Below are positions 12,729 through 25,129 of a stretch of DNA of 64,000 nucleotides, one piece after another; positions within the stretch are counted from its first letter, which is position 1, and the number at the start of each line of letters is the position of its first letter. Under the pieces are notes generated by a model. That model did not search any database, was not told the origin of the DNA, and saw nothing but the letters and a program-made list of their open reading frames with translations. The DNA lies in contig CM028908.1 of assembly GCA_016801845.1 (NCBI GenBank), positions 22,242,547 through 22,306,546 of the forward strand, given 5' to 3'. This stretch comes from Polydactylus sextarius (lineage: Eukaryota; Chordata; Actinopteri; Polynemidae). Made by a program: the position numbers and the translations under genes.

Positions 12729-15700
12729 CAAAGCAGCAGAAAATATGCAGTTCTAATTTAAAACTTATCTGATGCATTTAAACAGCTTAAGAATTTAACA
12801 TATTTACATCTGAATACTGAAGGCCCAGGTTCAAAGTGATCAAGTTGAAAAAACACATGAAAGAAATTGGATGAAAGGATCTTGAAGTTGCTTTGACGCA
12901 ATCAGGTAGAGAAAGGTCATATACCTCTGTTGGAGTCATTGGATTTACAGAAACACTGAAACACTCAGTCTTCCCCAGAAAATGTGACATTGACTTGTAG
13001 TGAATAAACACTGATAACAGACCAACAATCAAGTCAAGAAAAACACCACTACTTTCAAGCAATCCTGGTAATCAACAGGGTGGGTAATAGCATTGAAAGA
13101 ATGTCAACAAACATTAGTCCTGGTTATGGCGAATTGACAGTTGTGTCAATAGTGTTTACGTGCAGGGAAATGTTGGACAGCACCTCAACGGTGATATCCA
13201 CTTCACATTTATTCCAACTAGGGACTCCAACTTGGGAATAGTAAGTTACAGGGAACCGTCAGTGCCTCAGGGATCATTTTGACAATTTCAAGATGATGCA
13301 AGCTTGGCCTACTATGTACTCAGTCTGAAAAACTCTCAGTCCACCTCAATAATTTGGAGAATTGGGGGTTGTCCTGCTCCAAAAAAAGACAGTATGTTCC
13401 CAGTAAATGTAATATCCCTCTTCTCTGTCAGCACTTTAAGCTCCTGTGCTGGTCCGAACAATATTTGACATCCAATTTTTCCAGCTCTTTTTCCGCTATA
13501 GATCGTCCATGCTACTGGTGTGAATCATAATTTCACCCATTTGTGTGAATACATTGTGGTTTGAGTCTCTTCTGGTTGACTGTGAAAGTAGACTTTATGA
13601 CAAGCCCTTTTTTTCCAATTTTCTTTTTCCCCAAGTGAGTCGTGACTGTCTTTATTTAACCTGCTTATTCGGGGAATAGGATTTATGTTCACTCACACTG
13701 AGTTCAGCAGCAATTTGCATCACATTATTGCATCTAAACATGGTTATACCTTGGAGCTGCCTAGTAAAGCCTTTTTCCCCTCTGAGGGTAACTGCAAAAA
13801 ACTTGTCATCAGTTCTGCCTCACAAAGGCAAAAAGCAGTAGTTGAAAAAAGGGCTTGACAGGTTTAGTGCAGGTTTACTAAAAGGCTTAACAGATAGAAA
13901 GGTTGTAATTCCTAAATTGCATTAAATGCCTTTTTAAAGTGATTATTTCATCCCCCAAAACCGTAATATAATGTTGAATGACACTACTACACTGCAGCAT
14001 CTACAAATAAGAAATAGAAAATTTTGTTGTCCTTATTTGGTTAATTAAAAGTATGTAAGTAAAAATGTCATACTGTATGTCTGTCCACCTACACTGAAAT
14101 AACTAAAAGAAAATTATATACTAACTTGAAATATGTCATTTAACAACAGCTAGTAAGATCTGCTAAATGAGGCAGCTTTACCAGGAACTTAGCTGTTTTT
14201 TTTCTTGTTTGTTTGCATTTCCGTCATCGTGATTACATTTATAATAACGGGCTGCCACATCTTTGTTTTTGTTTTTTTTAATAATGGTTCATTATAATTG
14301 TAGTTCGAAAAATCTAATTTTTAAGTTCCAACAACTAACTTTAACTTAATCGTAATTGTGTATTTCGTCCAAATGCCAAAGTGAGTTTTCACTTCAAGTT
14401 ACTTTTGTGAGTAAAGGCACTAGTTTGTTTTTGGAGTGTTTTGCCATATCAGCCAATTGTAGTACTACTTTTGGAGAGGTGGCAGTAGTACTACTACTAG
14501 TAGTTGTGATAGCTAATAGAGGAAGGTAGCTAATACTTATGCTAACTCAATTTATAGCGAAAGACAACTGACAGCTGGAATCGAATAACAGTAGTACTTG
14601 CAATCCTGCTTTTTGTTCTGTCTCTATATAAGTAAACACATTGTATCATACAACTCAAGGTGTCCACAGACGGCCATGATAATCTTGTCTTTTATTTTTG
14701 ATTCTCTTTGATGTCAGAAAAATCTCAGTGTTGATAGGCTTTATTACGACACAGTCACATGGCATGAATTTGTGGTCATCTGCATCTTTGTCTTGACTTG
14801 ACTTTGTATCTTATTGGGCTGTGAAATAATCAGTCTGAACACATCATACACAGTCATTTTTATAGTCTACATAAAAACCCAGAAAACCGCAGTCAGTTTC
14901 CTATATTTTGCCTTGGGGGAGTTTAGCTTTATTTTATTTCCTCACATTTTCCTTGTTAGTCTCGAGAGATTTTTTTTTTTAATTAAAATTTTTATTTCAA
15001 GTCCCGAGAGAATTAAACTAGAAACCTTCACTCTGCATGTGCCATTTGAGGTCATCAATATCAGTGAGAGTTTTCCTTGTGGATCCTATTACTGTCTTGA
15101 CAGCTGCGTGGCAAATGTAGTGGTGGCGAGTGTGCTGGGGGTGGATCTTGGAAAGTCATGTGAGGAATCCTGACACGGGTTCAGTCTGAATTTCACCAAA
15201 CCATCCTGTCTTGTTTAACAACACGGAGGCTGCATACGATTAACACGTTCACATTCGCACACTAGTATCAACAGTTTTTCATCAGCATTTCACTATTCAA
15301 TAGTCCTCATCAATTTTATCATCAAATGTAATAAAAGCCATTTTCAAGCAAAAAAATGCACTTGATTGTACATTCTGGGAAGTTGTGGTGGCCATTTTTT
15401 CAATGTATTTCTCAAAATGAATCTTTGAACTGACAGATGGATGTGAATCAGTTGCAATAGTCCCTGTGCAGAACAGCCATTAAATATTGAAGCTTCCTGT
15501 CCTGCTGTTACTGGGCTCATTTTCATCTGATGTGTTCAGTGACACAGATATTGTTTATTTTTGTTTTCCTGGAAACCTCATCTTCATATCATATCATGTT
15601 GCGCACATACATTGTGTATCATGGTAACAGATCTTAATTCATATTGGTGTAAATTTGCTTTTCCTGTTTGTTTCCTGTTTTTTTTTCTGATAAAACCACA

Positions 15701-15734
15701 GTAATCTAGCAACCCCCTATGATGCAGAAGGTTT

Positions 15735-15766
15735 TTGTGTGTGTGTGTGTGTGAGTGTGCGTGCGC
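15735..15766 (+). repeat. (TG)n tract near a probable promoter
   Basis: Alternating purine-pyrimidine run ending in gtgcgtgcgcgc, immediately upstream of the GC-richer leader of the PHACTR first exon in this window. Confidence 0.85.
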
Positions 15767-16232
15767 GCTCCGGGAATCTCCTCCTCAGTCCCACCCCTTC
15801 ACATTAGTTCAGTGCGTGTGGTAAAGGAGGCGGGCTATGCTGCACCACTCATTCTACTCAGAAGCTCAGCGCGCTCATCATCCTCCACATCCACCGGGAC
15901 TTGGACAACCAACGCTCCACTGTCTCTCTTTGAACTAGGCTGTGTTTTTCTTTGAATGGGGAAAAACTCTCTCCGTTTTCTTTATTAAACTGGCTCTGAC
16001 TAGTTCTGTTACCGATGTGGAGCTTTAAACGCTATAACACCAAATTAAGACGCTTTTTGGACTCGAGGTGGGACGCGGTGTTTGCGTTTTGGATGTGCGG
16101 TTCTTGGCGCTGCGCACACCGGCTCAAGCACCCGAAGTGCTAGTAGTAGGACTGTATTGAGGACTTTAAAAGACTTTGTGTTGAAGGAGGAGGGGGTTGG
16201 AGGCAGAAAACCCCCAGCAGCGAAGCAGTAAA
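15767..16232 (+). promoter_or_regulatory. Probable alternative promoter and 5' leader of the PHACTR gene
   Basis: GC content rises here relative to the flanks, CpG dinucleotides become frequent, and the segment runs without splice acceptors into an ATG in strong Kozak context (aaaATGG at 16233). That is what an internal first exon would look like. I see no convincing TATA box and cannot place a transcription start. The alternative is that this is ordinary intron upstream of a spliced exon whose acceptor lies inside the apparent coding start. Confidence 0.4.
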
Positions 16233-16323
16233 ATGGTCCAGAACGTAATTCTGGTGTTTTTCCGCAGGAGACTGAGCCAGAGACCGGCGGTGGAAGAGCT
16301 GGAGAGCCGGAACATCCTCAAGC
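16233..16323 (+). CDS. phactr3: phactr3-like exon 1 of this window (RPEL repeat)
   Basis: Encodes MVQNVILVFFRR and then an RPEL motif (RRLSQRPAVEELESRNILK), ending in phase 1 at the donor C|gtaagtag. The pyrimidine-rich run tctggtgtttttccgcag inside the apparent coding start would also serve as a splice acceptor, so the first ~12 residues may be intronic in longer transcripts. Confidence 0.8.
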
Positions 16324-19300
16324 GTAAGTAGTTTAACCGTCGACAGAAGCTTTCTGTTTTTTCTATGGAGAGTGGGAGTGATAATGACTATAATTGTGTC
16401 TGTGGTGACCAGTTACTTTCATCTCGTTGTGCTTTTCATCAGAAAAAAGTTTATAAACCCCGAGAAATCAATTCCAAGTCTTTTACTAAAAACGTAAATA
16501 TTTATTAACTTCATATAAATTTCAAAATAAGACCACTTTACGTTTAGTACTCATAAGTATACAATACTTATAAGTTATTTATTTTATTTTTTTGATAATG
16601 TTTGGTCATTGACTCTCTTTTATCACCATAAAGTGAAACTTTCTCCGTTTTTTTCACGGTTGATACAAAACAACACATTCAGTGACAGTAACTTGAGATC
16701 TTGGAAACTTTTTTGGACAATTTTGAGACAAACAATCAACGCAGAAAGAAATCAGTCAGTTCAGTTTGTCAGCTTTTTGTTTGTGATAAAGTTCAAATAT
16801 AGACGATTTATGGACAGTTTAGAGTAAATAATAGAGCACTGACTATAAATTCACCAGTTCACTGTAATTATTCCTATCACTGTGTTTCAATGGGGACTTA
16901 AAACCTCAGCAGCAACTCATTTGTTGTAGCTCCAAGTGTTGGTTTGCATGTTACATTTTCTCTCATCGGGCCTTTTACTGATGTTTGACTCTTTAACATG
17001 TCTTCCTCAGGGATGTGGTCTCAGATTGTAGCACTTGTAGTTGTGAAACTTGACCCACTGTCCCTGAAAAGACGCAACATTTATGAAACGGCCCCGTGAG
17101 GAATGAAGCCCCATATTAGCTGTAACAGGGCCACCTGTGATCTCTGAGCAGCTGTCACACACCCCCACTCCTCAGGACACACACCCTGAGCCGACAACAC
17201 ATCCGCTGACAAATTAAAAGCCTTTATGTAGAAATGTTAATAACTGTATCGCATGTTCCTGTCAGGCGCTGACACATGCCCCTACCTCAGTTGAAGCTCC
17301 CGAACTTCACTTCAGCGGCTCAATTTTGTTTTTGTTTTATGGAATTAAAAAACAAAAAGTGATTAAAAATAAATAGAGTGACATCTAGTAATCTCTCCAC
17401 TGTATCTAACAAAGACAAATCCTGTTAGTGCCCTAATCTCACTCTAACTCACACGGAGTGCTGATTCAGAGTCAGTCCATGGGTCCTCAGCCCTGTTTCA
17501 TGTCACAGACTGGATCATTTGAGAGTATTGATTGTGAGGAGGACTGGAGATTTTATCTCTGTTAATCACTGACTTCTACTGTTCATGGAACAGAGTGACA
17601 GTGTATTTGTCTGACATTCAGTTTGGTGACAGAACTTATCCCAGAAGGCCAAACATTTCTGATTACAGTGATTGTCATTTGATGTCCATCACTGTGGAAA
17701 TTATGTAATTAACAGATCTTGACTTGTTCTCTGGATTAATATTTCTCTTTTCTTGTGTCAACAGAGAGAAATGATCAGACAGAACAGGAGGAGAGGAGGG
17801 AAATCAAACAACGGCTGAACAGAAAGGTAGGCAGTTGCTGCGATTTGAGCAATTTCCTAAAATTTCATCCATGTAATCCCACACGCGAGCCCTCACGAGG
17901 ACCGTCATCCAGTCAAAACACAACCTTAATACCCAAGCTGCTGCTGCTGCTGTCCTTTCACGTTTAGTTTCTATCAGTATTCCCTTTAAATGCATTGATA
18001 AGCCGTCGAGAGCCACTGCTCACTGTTATGTCTGCTTACCAGTTGAACCAGAGGCCGACGGTGGATGAGCTGCGGGACAGAAAGATCCTGATTCGTTTCA
18101 GCGACTATGTAGAAGTGGCCAAAGCTCAGGACTATGACAGAAGAGCTGACAAACCCTGGACCAGACTGTCAGCTGCTGACAAGGTATCATTCAGGACAGT
18201 TCATCATCACAGACCTTTTAAATATTAAAATAATGCAAAACATCAGGCTGTTTGCAAATCTTAAGTTCACTTTTTGAAAAATAAATAAAGGCCCTCAGTG
18301 TTTTTGTATGTGATTATGGGCTGTTTGGAGAGGCCGCACGCAGACAGCAGGATTGTTATGACAGGGGATTGTGCTGCAGGAGGTTGTTCAGTCTTTGCCT
18401 GAGGAGTTTTAGTTCGCAGCCGTCAGACTCTGTAGAAACAAACACTGTCACAACCAATGCTGCAGTTGCAAGGATGTTCATCAACCATAATTTCTTACAT
18501 GAGTCATTTTTAATTCTTAAATCCATCCATCCATCAGCTCTGCTACTTATCTTACTTTTTATCATTAGAAGTGATTGTTTAACCCTCCTGATGTGTTTTA
18601 TAAAAGTAGGTCATAGTGTCTCTTCTGTTTCATATTTAATACTTTTTCTTCAGTGATCATCAAATTGGTTTTAATAGGTCATAAATTTAACGTGTTGCAT
18701 CCTGTAGAAACCACAGTCTGTTATTGTTTAACATTTCTTATTTAATTTCTTGGTCACTATAGTTTCAACTACATAAAACCCAGTCAAGCTCACATAATCA
18801 GTACTTCAATGACAGATATTCCTGCATTTTCATAACATTCCCTGTTGAGTTTAATCACCTGAGCATCAGTGTGTGAGGGACTGCACCTGAGTTCACACTT
18901 CATGTCACTTCTGTCCACAGGCAGCAATACGGAAAGAGCTGAACGAGTTCAAAAGCAACGAGATGGAAGTTCATTCTTCGAGCAGACATCTGACGAGGTA
19001 AATGGGACTGTGCTATCTTCTTTTTTTTATTTTTGCTTTTTTTGTCAGCTTCATTGTTAGCAGATGATCTCTAAGGGGGTCGCTGTGACATTGTGCTAAG
19101 ACTCGAGGTCCATTATCCCACGGCCTCACTTCAGTGAGTGCACACCCTGCAGAGCTGAGCTTAAATTTAGCTGTAACCAGGTCCCTTGAGATGAGAAAGT
19201 TGCACCCTTTTGCACCACCTCTCCACTATAATGAATGTCCGCACATATTTAGCTTACGTTTTGCTTATATCAGGAGTGTCTGTTACTAAAAAAAAAAACC

Positions 19301-19498
19301 CTCCTCTGAATTAGTTGGGGTTGTGCTTACGCAAGACCCCATTTTTTTTGAAGAACACGATTGGCTGCTTTTAAGAGCAGTTCTTGTCATTGGGCTAATA
19401 ATAGGACTTTTGATTGATGAAACGCTGCTGGGTGAATATTTTCGCCCACGCTCACTTTACCCTCTTTTCCCCCCTTTTGCAGGTTCCACCGGCCTTAG
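16233..19498 (+). CDS. phactr3: Phosphatase and actin regulator, C-terminal exons (phactr3-like)
   Basis: PHACTR proteins bind G-actin through RPEL repeats and the PP1 catalytic subunit through their C-terminus, redirecting the phosphatase to chosen substrates. Five exons join in frame: 16233-16323, 17765-17826, 18043-18183, 18921-18997 and 19483-19498, with GT-AG introns throughout, giving 128 residues if translation starts at 16233. Two RPEL cores are visible, RPAVEEL in exon 1 and RPTVDEL in exon 3, followed by the PP1-binding string LIRFSDYVEV...DRRADKPW and the family's terminal ...RFHRP and stop. Full PHACTR proteins are several hundred residues with a further RPEL before this point and one at the N-terminus, so either this is a short isoform or upstream exons lie elsewhere. 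The RFSDYVEVAKAQ wording fits PHACTR3 better than PHACTR1 or PHACTR4, and the ppp1r3d neighbour supports that. Family assignment is nearly certain; the paralogue is probable. Confidence 0.85.
17765..17826 (+). CDS. phactr3: phactr3-like exon 2 (charged linker)
   Basis: 62 nt between acceptor tcttgtgtcaacag and donor AAG|gtaggc. Completes a split Gln codon and encodes the Glu/Arg-rich helix QRNDQTEQEERREIKQRLNRK that links consecutive RPEL repeats in this family. Confidence 0.9.
18043..18183 (+). CDS. phactr3: phactr3-like exon 3 (last RPEL and PP1-binding core)
   Basis: 141 nt, phase 0 at both ends (acceptor tctgcttaccag, donor AAG|gtatca). Contains RPTVDEL, then LIRF (RVxF-type PP1 site), SDYVEV, the basic DRRADK and the KPW tryptophan known from PHACTR-PP1 complexes. 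Confidence 0.92.
18921..18997 (+). CDS. phactr3: phactr3-like exon 4
   Basis: 77 nt after acceptor cttctgtccacag, donor AG|gtaaat, phase 2. Encodes AAIRKELNEFKSNEMEVH and on to HLT(R), the strongly conserved C-terminal helix and tail of PHACTR proteins. Confidence 0.92.
19483..19498 (+). CDS. phactr3: phactr3-like terminal exon
   Basis: A tiny coding end after acceptor ccccccttttgcag. It finishes a split Arg codon and adds FHRP and TAG, the invariant PHACTR C-terminus, which makes the exon call firm despite its 16 coding bases. Confidence 0.9.
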
Positions 19499-20190
19499 CA
19501 AGGTTTCTTCTGTGAAGAGTTGCTGATACCTGGTTTTGTCAGTGAAGACCTTGCACGCAGTCTTCCAGCGCCCCGGCCCTGTCAGCGGGTGTCCTGATAT
19601 TGGGGTGGGGGGTTGGGGATCCAGCTAACCTTGGAGGCTATGTCTCTAGAAATGGAGTTGCCGGTGGACGGGAACGCATGCAGCAAGCTCCTTAACCCTC
19701 ATTTCACCTTGTCAGAGGAGCAGGAAGAGTCAAGGTCACGTATTTGCCATAGACGAGCAGAGACTTCTTTTTGTAAACAAACTTTTTTGAAAAATGTCCT
19801 TTTTTTTGACGCTGCAGGGGGAAAGTGTGCATGTGACCGAGTCGACCAGTCCCACACCACTATCAGTAGTCACATCCCCAAGCCGTGTCTGAGTCTCAGT
19901 GATTCAGTTGATGATGAGTTTCATATCGACAGTGTAAATGTTCTTAAACAGAAACCTTGTCTGTGTACGAGACAAAATCCCTTTGTAAGCACTATTTATT
20001 GTCTGCACAATACAGGTTTTCAATTTGTAACAAACTCTGGTTTGTCTTGTGTGTAGCATGATTTTTGGTGTTTTTTTAATATAATTTTGTACTCTCGCAA
20101 CACAGTGTCAGGATTAGGGTGATAATTACTCACTAAGCTTCAGAAATGTGCAGTAAACCCAGCAGAAAATAAAACTGTAGCCCACTTTGC
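19499..20190 (+). other. phactr3: Probable 3' UTR of the PHACTR gene
   Basis: Sequence directly after the stop codon, ending near the first canonical poly(A) signal AATAAA at 20168-20173. The end point is inferred from that hexamer only. Confidence 0.45.
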
Positions 20191-23100
20191 AACCTTGTTG
20201 CATCGAATCAAGCAGCCACTGACCTGTTTCTTCTCATAATATTATTCTCTGATGAATTAGGACGTGCGTCATTTCCATGGTGTTGAACAGGTTAGTTAAG
20301 TTCAAGACCCTTGTGAAAACAAGTTCACCTGACTGCGCTCGTCCAATTTGGAGCAAGTTGCTGATCTAATAACTAAACTGGCAGAGGGACAAGAATGAAA
20401 GAACCAAGCCTTTTGTGTGTGGCTCACCAAGCTTGTTATTCTCAAACATTAAAATAATGTAGGTGCACATGAGGTCGGTGTAAAGCCTCTTTCAGAAGTT
20501 GGAAGCCTCTTACCTGATATTAAATTAAAAAGAAAAAAAAAATGAAACCAACCCTGTTGTGTTAGGATCAGATCAACAGCAGGTTTTTAGGTTTGTCTCT
20601 GACATCAACACATTATGTGAGTCACCACCTCCGTCCCTGGCCTCGGTGGAGGAACAGATGGCATCTCCAGTTTAAACCTACTGTACTCCAGGACCACTCG
20701 CTGTCTGGAGTAATGAAACCAGCAGCTTTACTGGACCAGATATGCGACGGCTGATAGTGACCAGTCTGGTCCAGAGTGACATTCTGAAGAAAAAAAAAAA
20801 CCTGTGGAGGCACGTGGGAGGAAGAAGGGAAGGGATGCTGTGATGTGGTTATGAGTGGGGGATATCCTGACTTCCGGGTGTCCCTCAGATGGGTGAAAGC
20901 CAAGAGCAAGCACACATGCTCAACATATGTTGTGCAGTTTTGGGCCAAGTGTGACCGTGATGACTTTATGGTTCAAAAATAGAGTTTCGGATTATAAATC
21001 GCGTCATAATTTGGAAGATTTCCTGTTTTCCAAACTGTATTTTTTAACACATTTGGCCAGTAATTTAGTTGCAGTGTATAAAAATAGTACTCAGCGTCAC
21101 TATTACTCAACAACCACCAGAAATAAGCTTTTATAGTAAAAAAAAAATTACCCCCATGAATAGAAGGAAATCAGTTTCATGTTTGAGAATCACAATTTCA
21201 ATATGGCTTATCCTGTTAAGGACAAAAACAACCACTTACACCTTTAGCCTGTGGCAGGAAACCACAACCACCACTGAGACTGACAAAGAACAAATATTAT
21301 ACATGATAGATGTTTTATTGCAAAACACACAGAGCATCATGGTGTTTTTCAGTGATGTAACTGGAATCAATGAGACTAAAAAGGATGCATCAGTTTTCAC
21401 AATTCACTCTCAGTCCTCGGAGCAAACGTCATAGCTGAGAATTATTGTCTTGGCTCATGACACGGTATCTTCTTATGTAACCACCAGAAACAAACACAAT
21501 ATGACAGATAAAGGCACAGAGCTGCGAGGCTGCATGGATGTGTTTTCCAACTACAGGATGCCAACATGACAGCTAGGACCATCAGTGTGGAACATTCACA
21601 AAAATGAGTTCTGTATAAGAGTGATGGAAATGCCAGTGTTCATGTGACAGTTCATCCACAGAGAAGATTTAAAAGCAGCACACAGTACTCAGGTGTCTTC
21701 TACTTGCTGCTGCAGGTCACTGTTATTGCACAAAATTTTATACACCACACCTCAAAACAACAGCCACAACAGAATATCCTATGGAGCCTCAAGGCTGCAG
21801 GTTATGACTCCCCTGAACACGATAAACAACAAGACTCATTACACACTTTTTTGATGGTAGATGGCACGATTTTCTCAGGAATCAATGGTGAAATGTAACT
21901 TAGGTACATTTACTCAAGTAGCTGCTGTACTTCAGCAGCCTACAATTTTGAGTGTTTCTGCAATTAATGTTTCTGCATAATGAATACAATTTAAAGATAA
22001 TGCCTCTAACTTTAATAAGGTGAGAGTTTTTACTGAACATTTCATCCACTACAGGTGGGAGGATGAAGCCAGTTGATGATGTCAGTTACTGTGATGTAAA
22101 CTCACCCAGAGCACCAATATTTACAATCTGCAAGTTTTAAAATTGAATTTCTGTAAAAACAAACAAACAAAAACTTTACTACTTTTTTTTTGTCAGTTTC
22201 AGTTACTTATTGCTTCTCAGATTTAATTTTACACACAAAACATGTGTCATCTATGAAAATATGATGTGTTATAACAGACTAAACTGCTCAAAAGTAAGTT
22301 AAGTTGCGAAACATCACTCTGCTTAAAAGATGTGGACACTGGAAACAGAAAGAAAATACTTATTGTGATTTAAATGAAACACATGGTGTCTTAGATTTAA
22401 ACAATGGCGCCATCTCATGTCTTTTAACTGCAACAGCCTCAAAATTATGAACGGATGCAGAAGTGCCATCATATCAAAGCTGCAGTTACCAAATCAGTGA
22501 ATATATTTTTTACCCCACAATCAAAAAATGAAAAAAAACAAAAAAACAAAATCCATTATGTCTATCTCTTTACAGCTGAAAGAATAGGCCTGTATACCTG
22601 TCCTGTCAGAGAGATTGTGGATGTTAACAAAATTCAAGATGTATTTATTGGTATTTAAGAAATTGCAGTTGTGGAAAAAGTATTCAGATGCTTGGATTTG
22701 GAAACATATACTACAGAGTTAATGCTACAGTTGGCAAATACTATACTATACTATTACATAAAACATTTTCTATAACAATTAAATGTCATCAGCAAATATA
22801 CAAGACCTCATAATGCAGAATAGACCTTTTCAGTTAGACAGAATTAGACTGTAGACCATAATTAAATCTGCATTAACACGCAGTCAGCATTTTAATGTGA
22901 AGTAGAATTAACTAGTATTGTTTTGTTTTTTATTGCTTTATTCTTTTCTCAAACTCCAATGACAATTTTATTCTAACATTTTGTCACCATCACAGATTGT
23001 ACTTTTAGTTAGAAATTCCATTATTTTAGTATTCTCTGATTGATAAGTGATAAAAGGCTTGATGTATTCAATTAGTTGTCAGATGTTCAGGTGGCTGCTA

Positions 23101-25129
23101 ACACGTGTAAAAATGTCATACAGCTTCAGGGACCACTGCAGGTGGAAGAATGATCCCTCCCCCTGCAGCCAAACATTGATATCTGCCAACACGTTCTCTG
23201 GAATCTGGGCTCTCATAGCAGTGGAAAATTTTTGGTGAAAGGTCACTCACTGTCAGGGGATCTAAAGGAACCTGGTCGCAGTGCAACATGTACAAGCTAA
23301 CACTACTTGCCCTATTCCCTTTCATTAAACAAAACAAGCTCCAGAAGAATGAGGTCAAGCCCTGTTGGTTATAGCAGAAAGTAAACAAGCTGCTCAGGTT
23401 TCAGATGGATCATTAAGTCTGATCCAATATGTGTGAAATCAGCGAACAATATAGATTTGTTGTCTTGCACAAATTCTTTCTTCTGACACAAAAATGGTGT
23501 TTGTCTCGCTCAGACTATCAGTAATTGAACTGGGACATCAAACTTGTGGAAGTGCAAAGTGAACAAACTGCAGGTGAGGTGGCAGGAATTTAGTCTTTAA
23601 AAGACCAGCAGGAACCTTCCATGACGTCACACAGACTGGGAATATTTCACAGGAGTAGTTCAGTTTACTTGTTATGAGACTATGTCAAGAGGAGTATGAT
23701 GGCTCAGATTTTAAACACTGAAAATCTGTGCTATACACTGGAGCTGTGGAGTTTGAATGATACCAGTGACTTAAAGCTAAGATGACTTGGGCCCTGCTGC
23801 TTTGATTTTGACCATTTCATTAATTGTTGTTATTCATTAATCTTTTCTGTGAGTCCAAAACTTAGTGCAATACTAAATCAAAGGTGTAGCTCTTTAAGGC
23901 TGAACTGTTGAACAATTGTGTGGTTAAACTTTTTTTTAAGCTATCATTTATTAGAATCTGTTTTGTAATGGAGTGTAATATTAGCTTTAAAAGATCTAAG
24001 TGTTTTCTTGTAGAGAAAACACTTAGACTGTCAAGACTTTAGTGGGCTGATGAAACAAACAGAACATAAGTTTAATTAATAAAAGTAATTTGATTGAAGA
24101 AATGTGTTGTCTGTGCTGCCCTGTCTATTTGTTTCACCTCTGATCACAGTTCATGGTGGCTGGATAGATGTGATCAGAGATACACAAATGGACCTCTAAC
24201 CACACCTATCAATAATTTAATCAGGCCGACATCACTGCACTAAGACAAGTACTTAAACCATAACCATAACCATGGGTCAGCAAGGACAAAATTTCATACA
24301 GTGTTAAGTAACTCTTTAGGTAAAATTAATAATAATAATAATAATCATAAACTTTCTCTCAAGTATTGAAAGTAAGAGTACATCAAGCAGTAATAACTAT
24401 ACACCAATCAGCTACAATATTTAAAACTATCTACTATGGAGGTCTAGTATCAATAAAACAGCTCTGACCTGTCAGGATATGGACATGAGGCCTCAGGGAT
24501 TTGTCCTGCAGTGTCTGTCACTAAGACTTTGGCAGCAGACTCTTTGGGTCCTATGGGTTGTGGGGCACATGGATCTGTTCCCTACATCCCTTAGAATGGA
24601 ATCTAGGTAGTTTGGTGGCTCGATGAACACCGAGAGCTGTTGGTAATGCTCCCAAAGCCATTTCATAGCAATTTCTACAGTTCTGCAAGGTGCATTTTTT
24701 TGCTGGGGTCTGTGAATTTGGTCTGAAACAATGTTTACATATATTGCTTATATTATAAGTCAAAGTAACCTTGAGATGAATGCCAAGACCTAAGGATTCC
24801 TAGCAGAAATTGTATATTAAAGAGATGATCAATGTTATTCCCTTCACCTGTAATTTTAATATTTTAGCTGATCGATGTATGTTTTGCCCTTAGAGTTTAT
24901 ATCAAAAACGTCAATACAAATAGTGAAGTAACAGGTACAAGTTTGGAAATGTAGTGGTGTAGAAGTATGAAGTGGTATAAAATGGAAACACTTAATTACA
25001 AGTACCTACAATTGTGCTAAATTGGGTAGATATTCAGTTACATTTCACCATTGCAAGGTGAGAGAAAAACTGGCTTTAGTGTGTCACCCATGTGTTTGTG
25101 CAGGTGTTACAGCTCCTCCATGTGGGCAC
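20191..25129. other. Intergenic region between convergent genes
   Basis: No coding exon recognised. It contains the 3' side of both convergent genes, A/T-rich simple sequence (for example AATn near 24.33 kb) and the perfect hairpin at 24.0 kb. The distal part presumably includes the 3' UTR of the - strand PP1 regulator. Confidence 0.5.
23995..24027. repeat. Perfect 13-bp inverted repeat, 7-nt loop
   Basis: TCTAAGTGTTTTC and its exact complement flank the loop ttgtaga. It lies in the intergenic region downstream of ppp1r3d, antisense to any read-through from either neighbour. Confidence 0.8.

Larger units (their letters stand above)
1..15729. other. Long AT-rich non-coding region, no recognised exon
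   Basis: I find no exon with recognisable protein similarity here on either strand. The open frames are short, without supporting splice sites, and overlap low-complexity DNA. The stretch is either intergenic or part of a long 5' intron of the PHACTR gene whose last exons start at 16.2 kb; missing RPEL-1 and N-terminal exons would fit the second idea. It contains the simple repeats, dispersed repeats and hairpin listed separately. Confidence 0.55.

Noticed and set aside
22731..22757. Short atactatacta direct repeats.
   Set aside because: Low-complexity sequence of a few units only, with no flanking feature.
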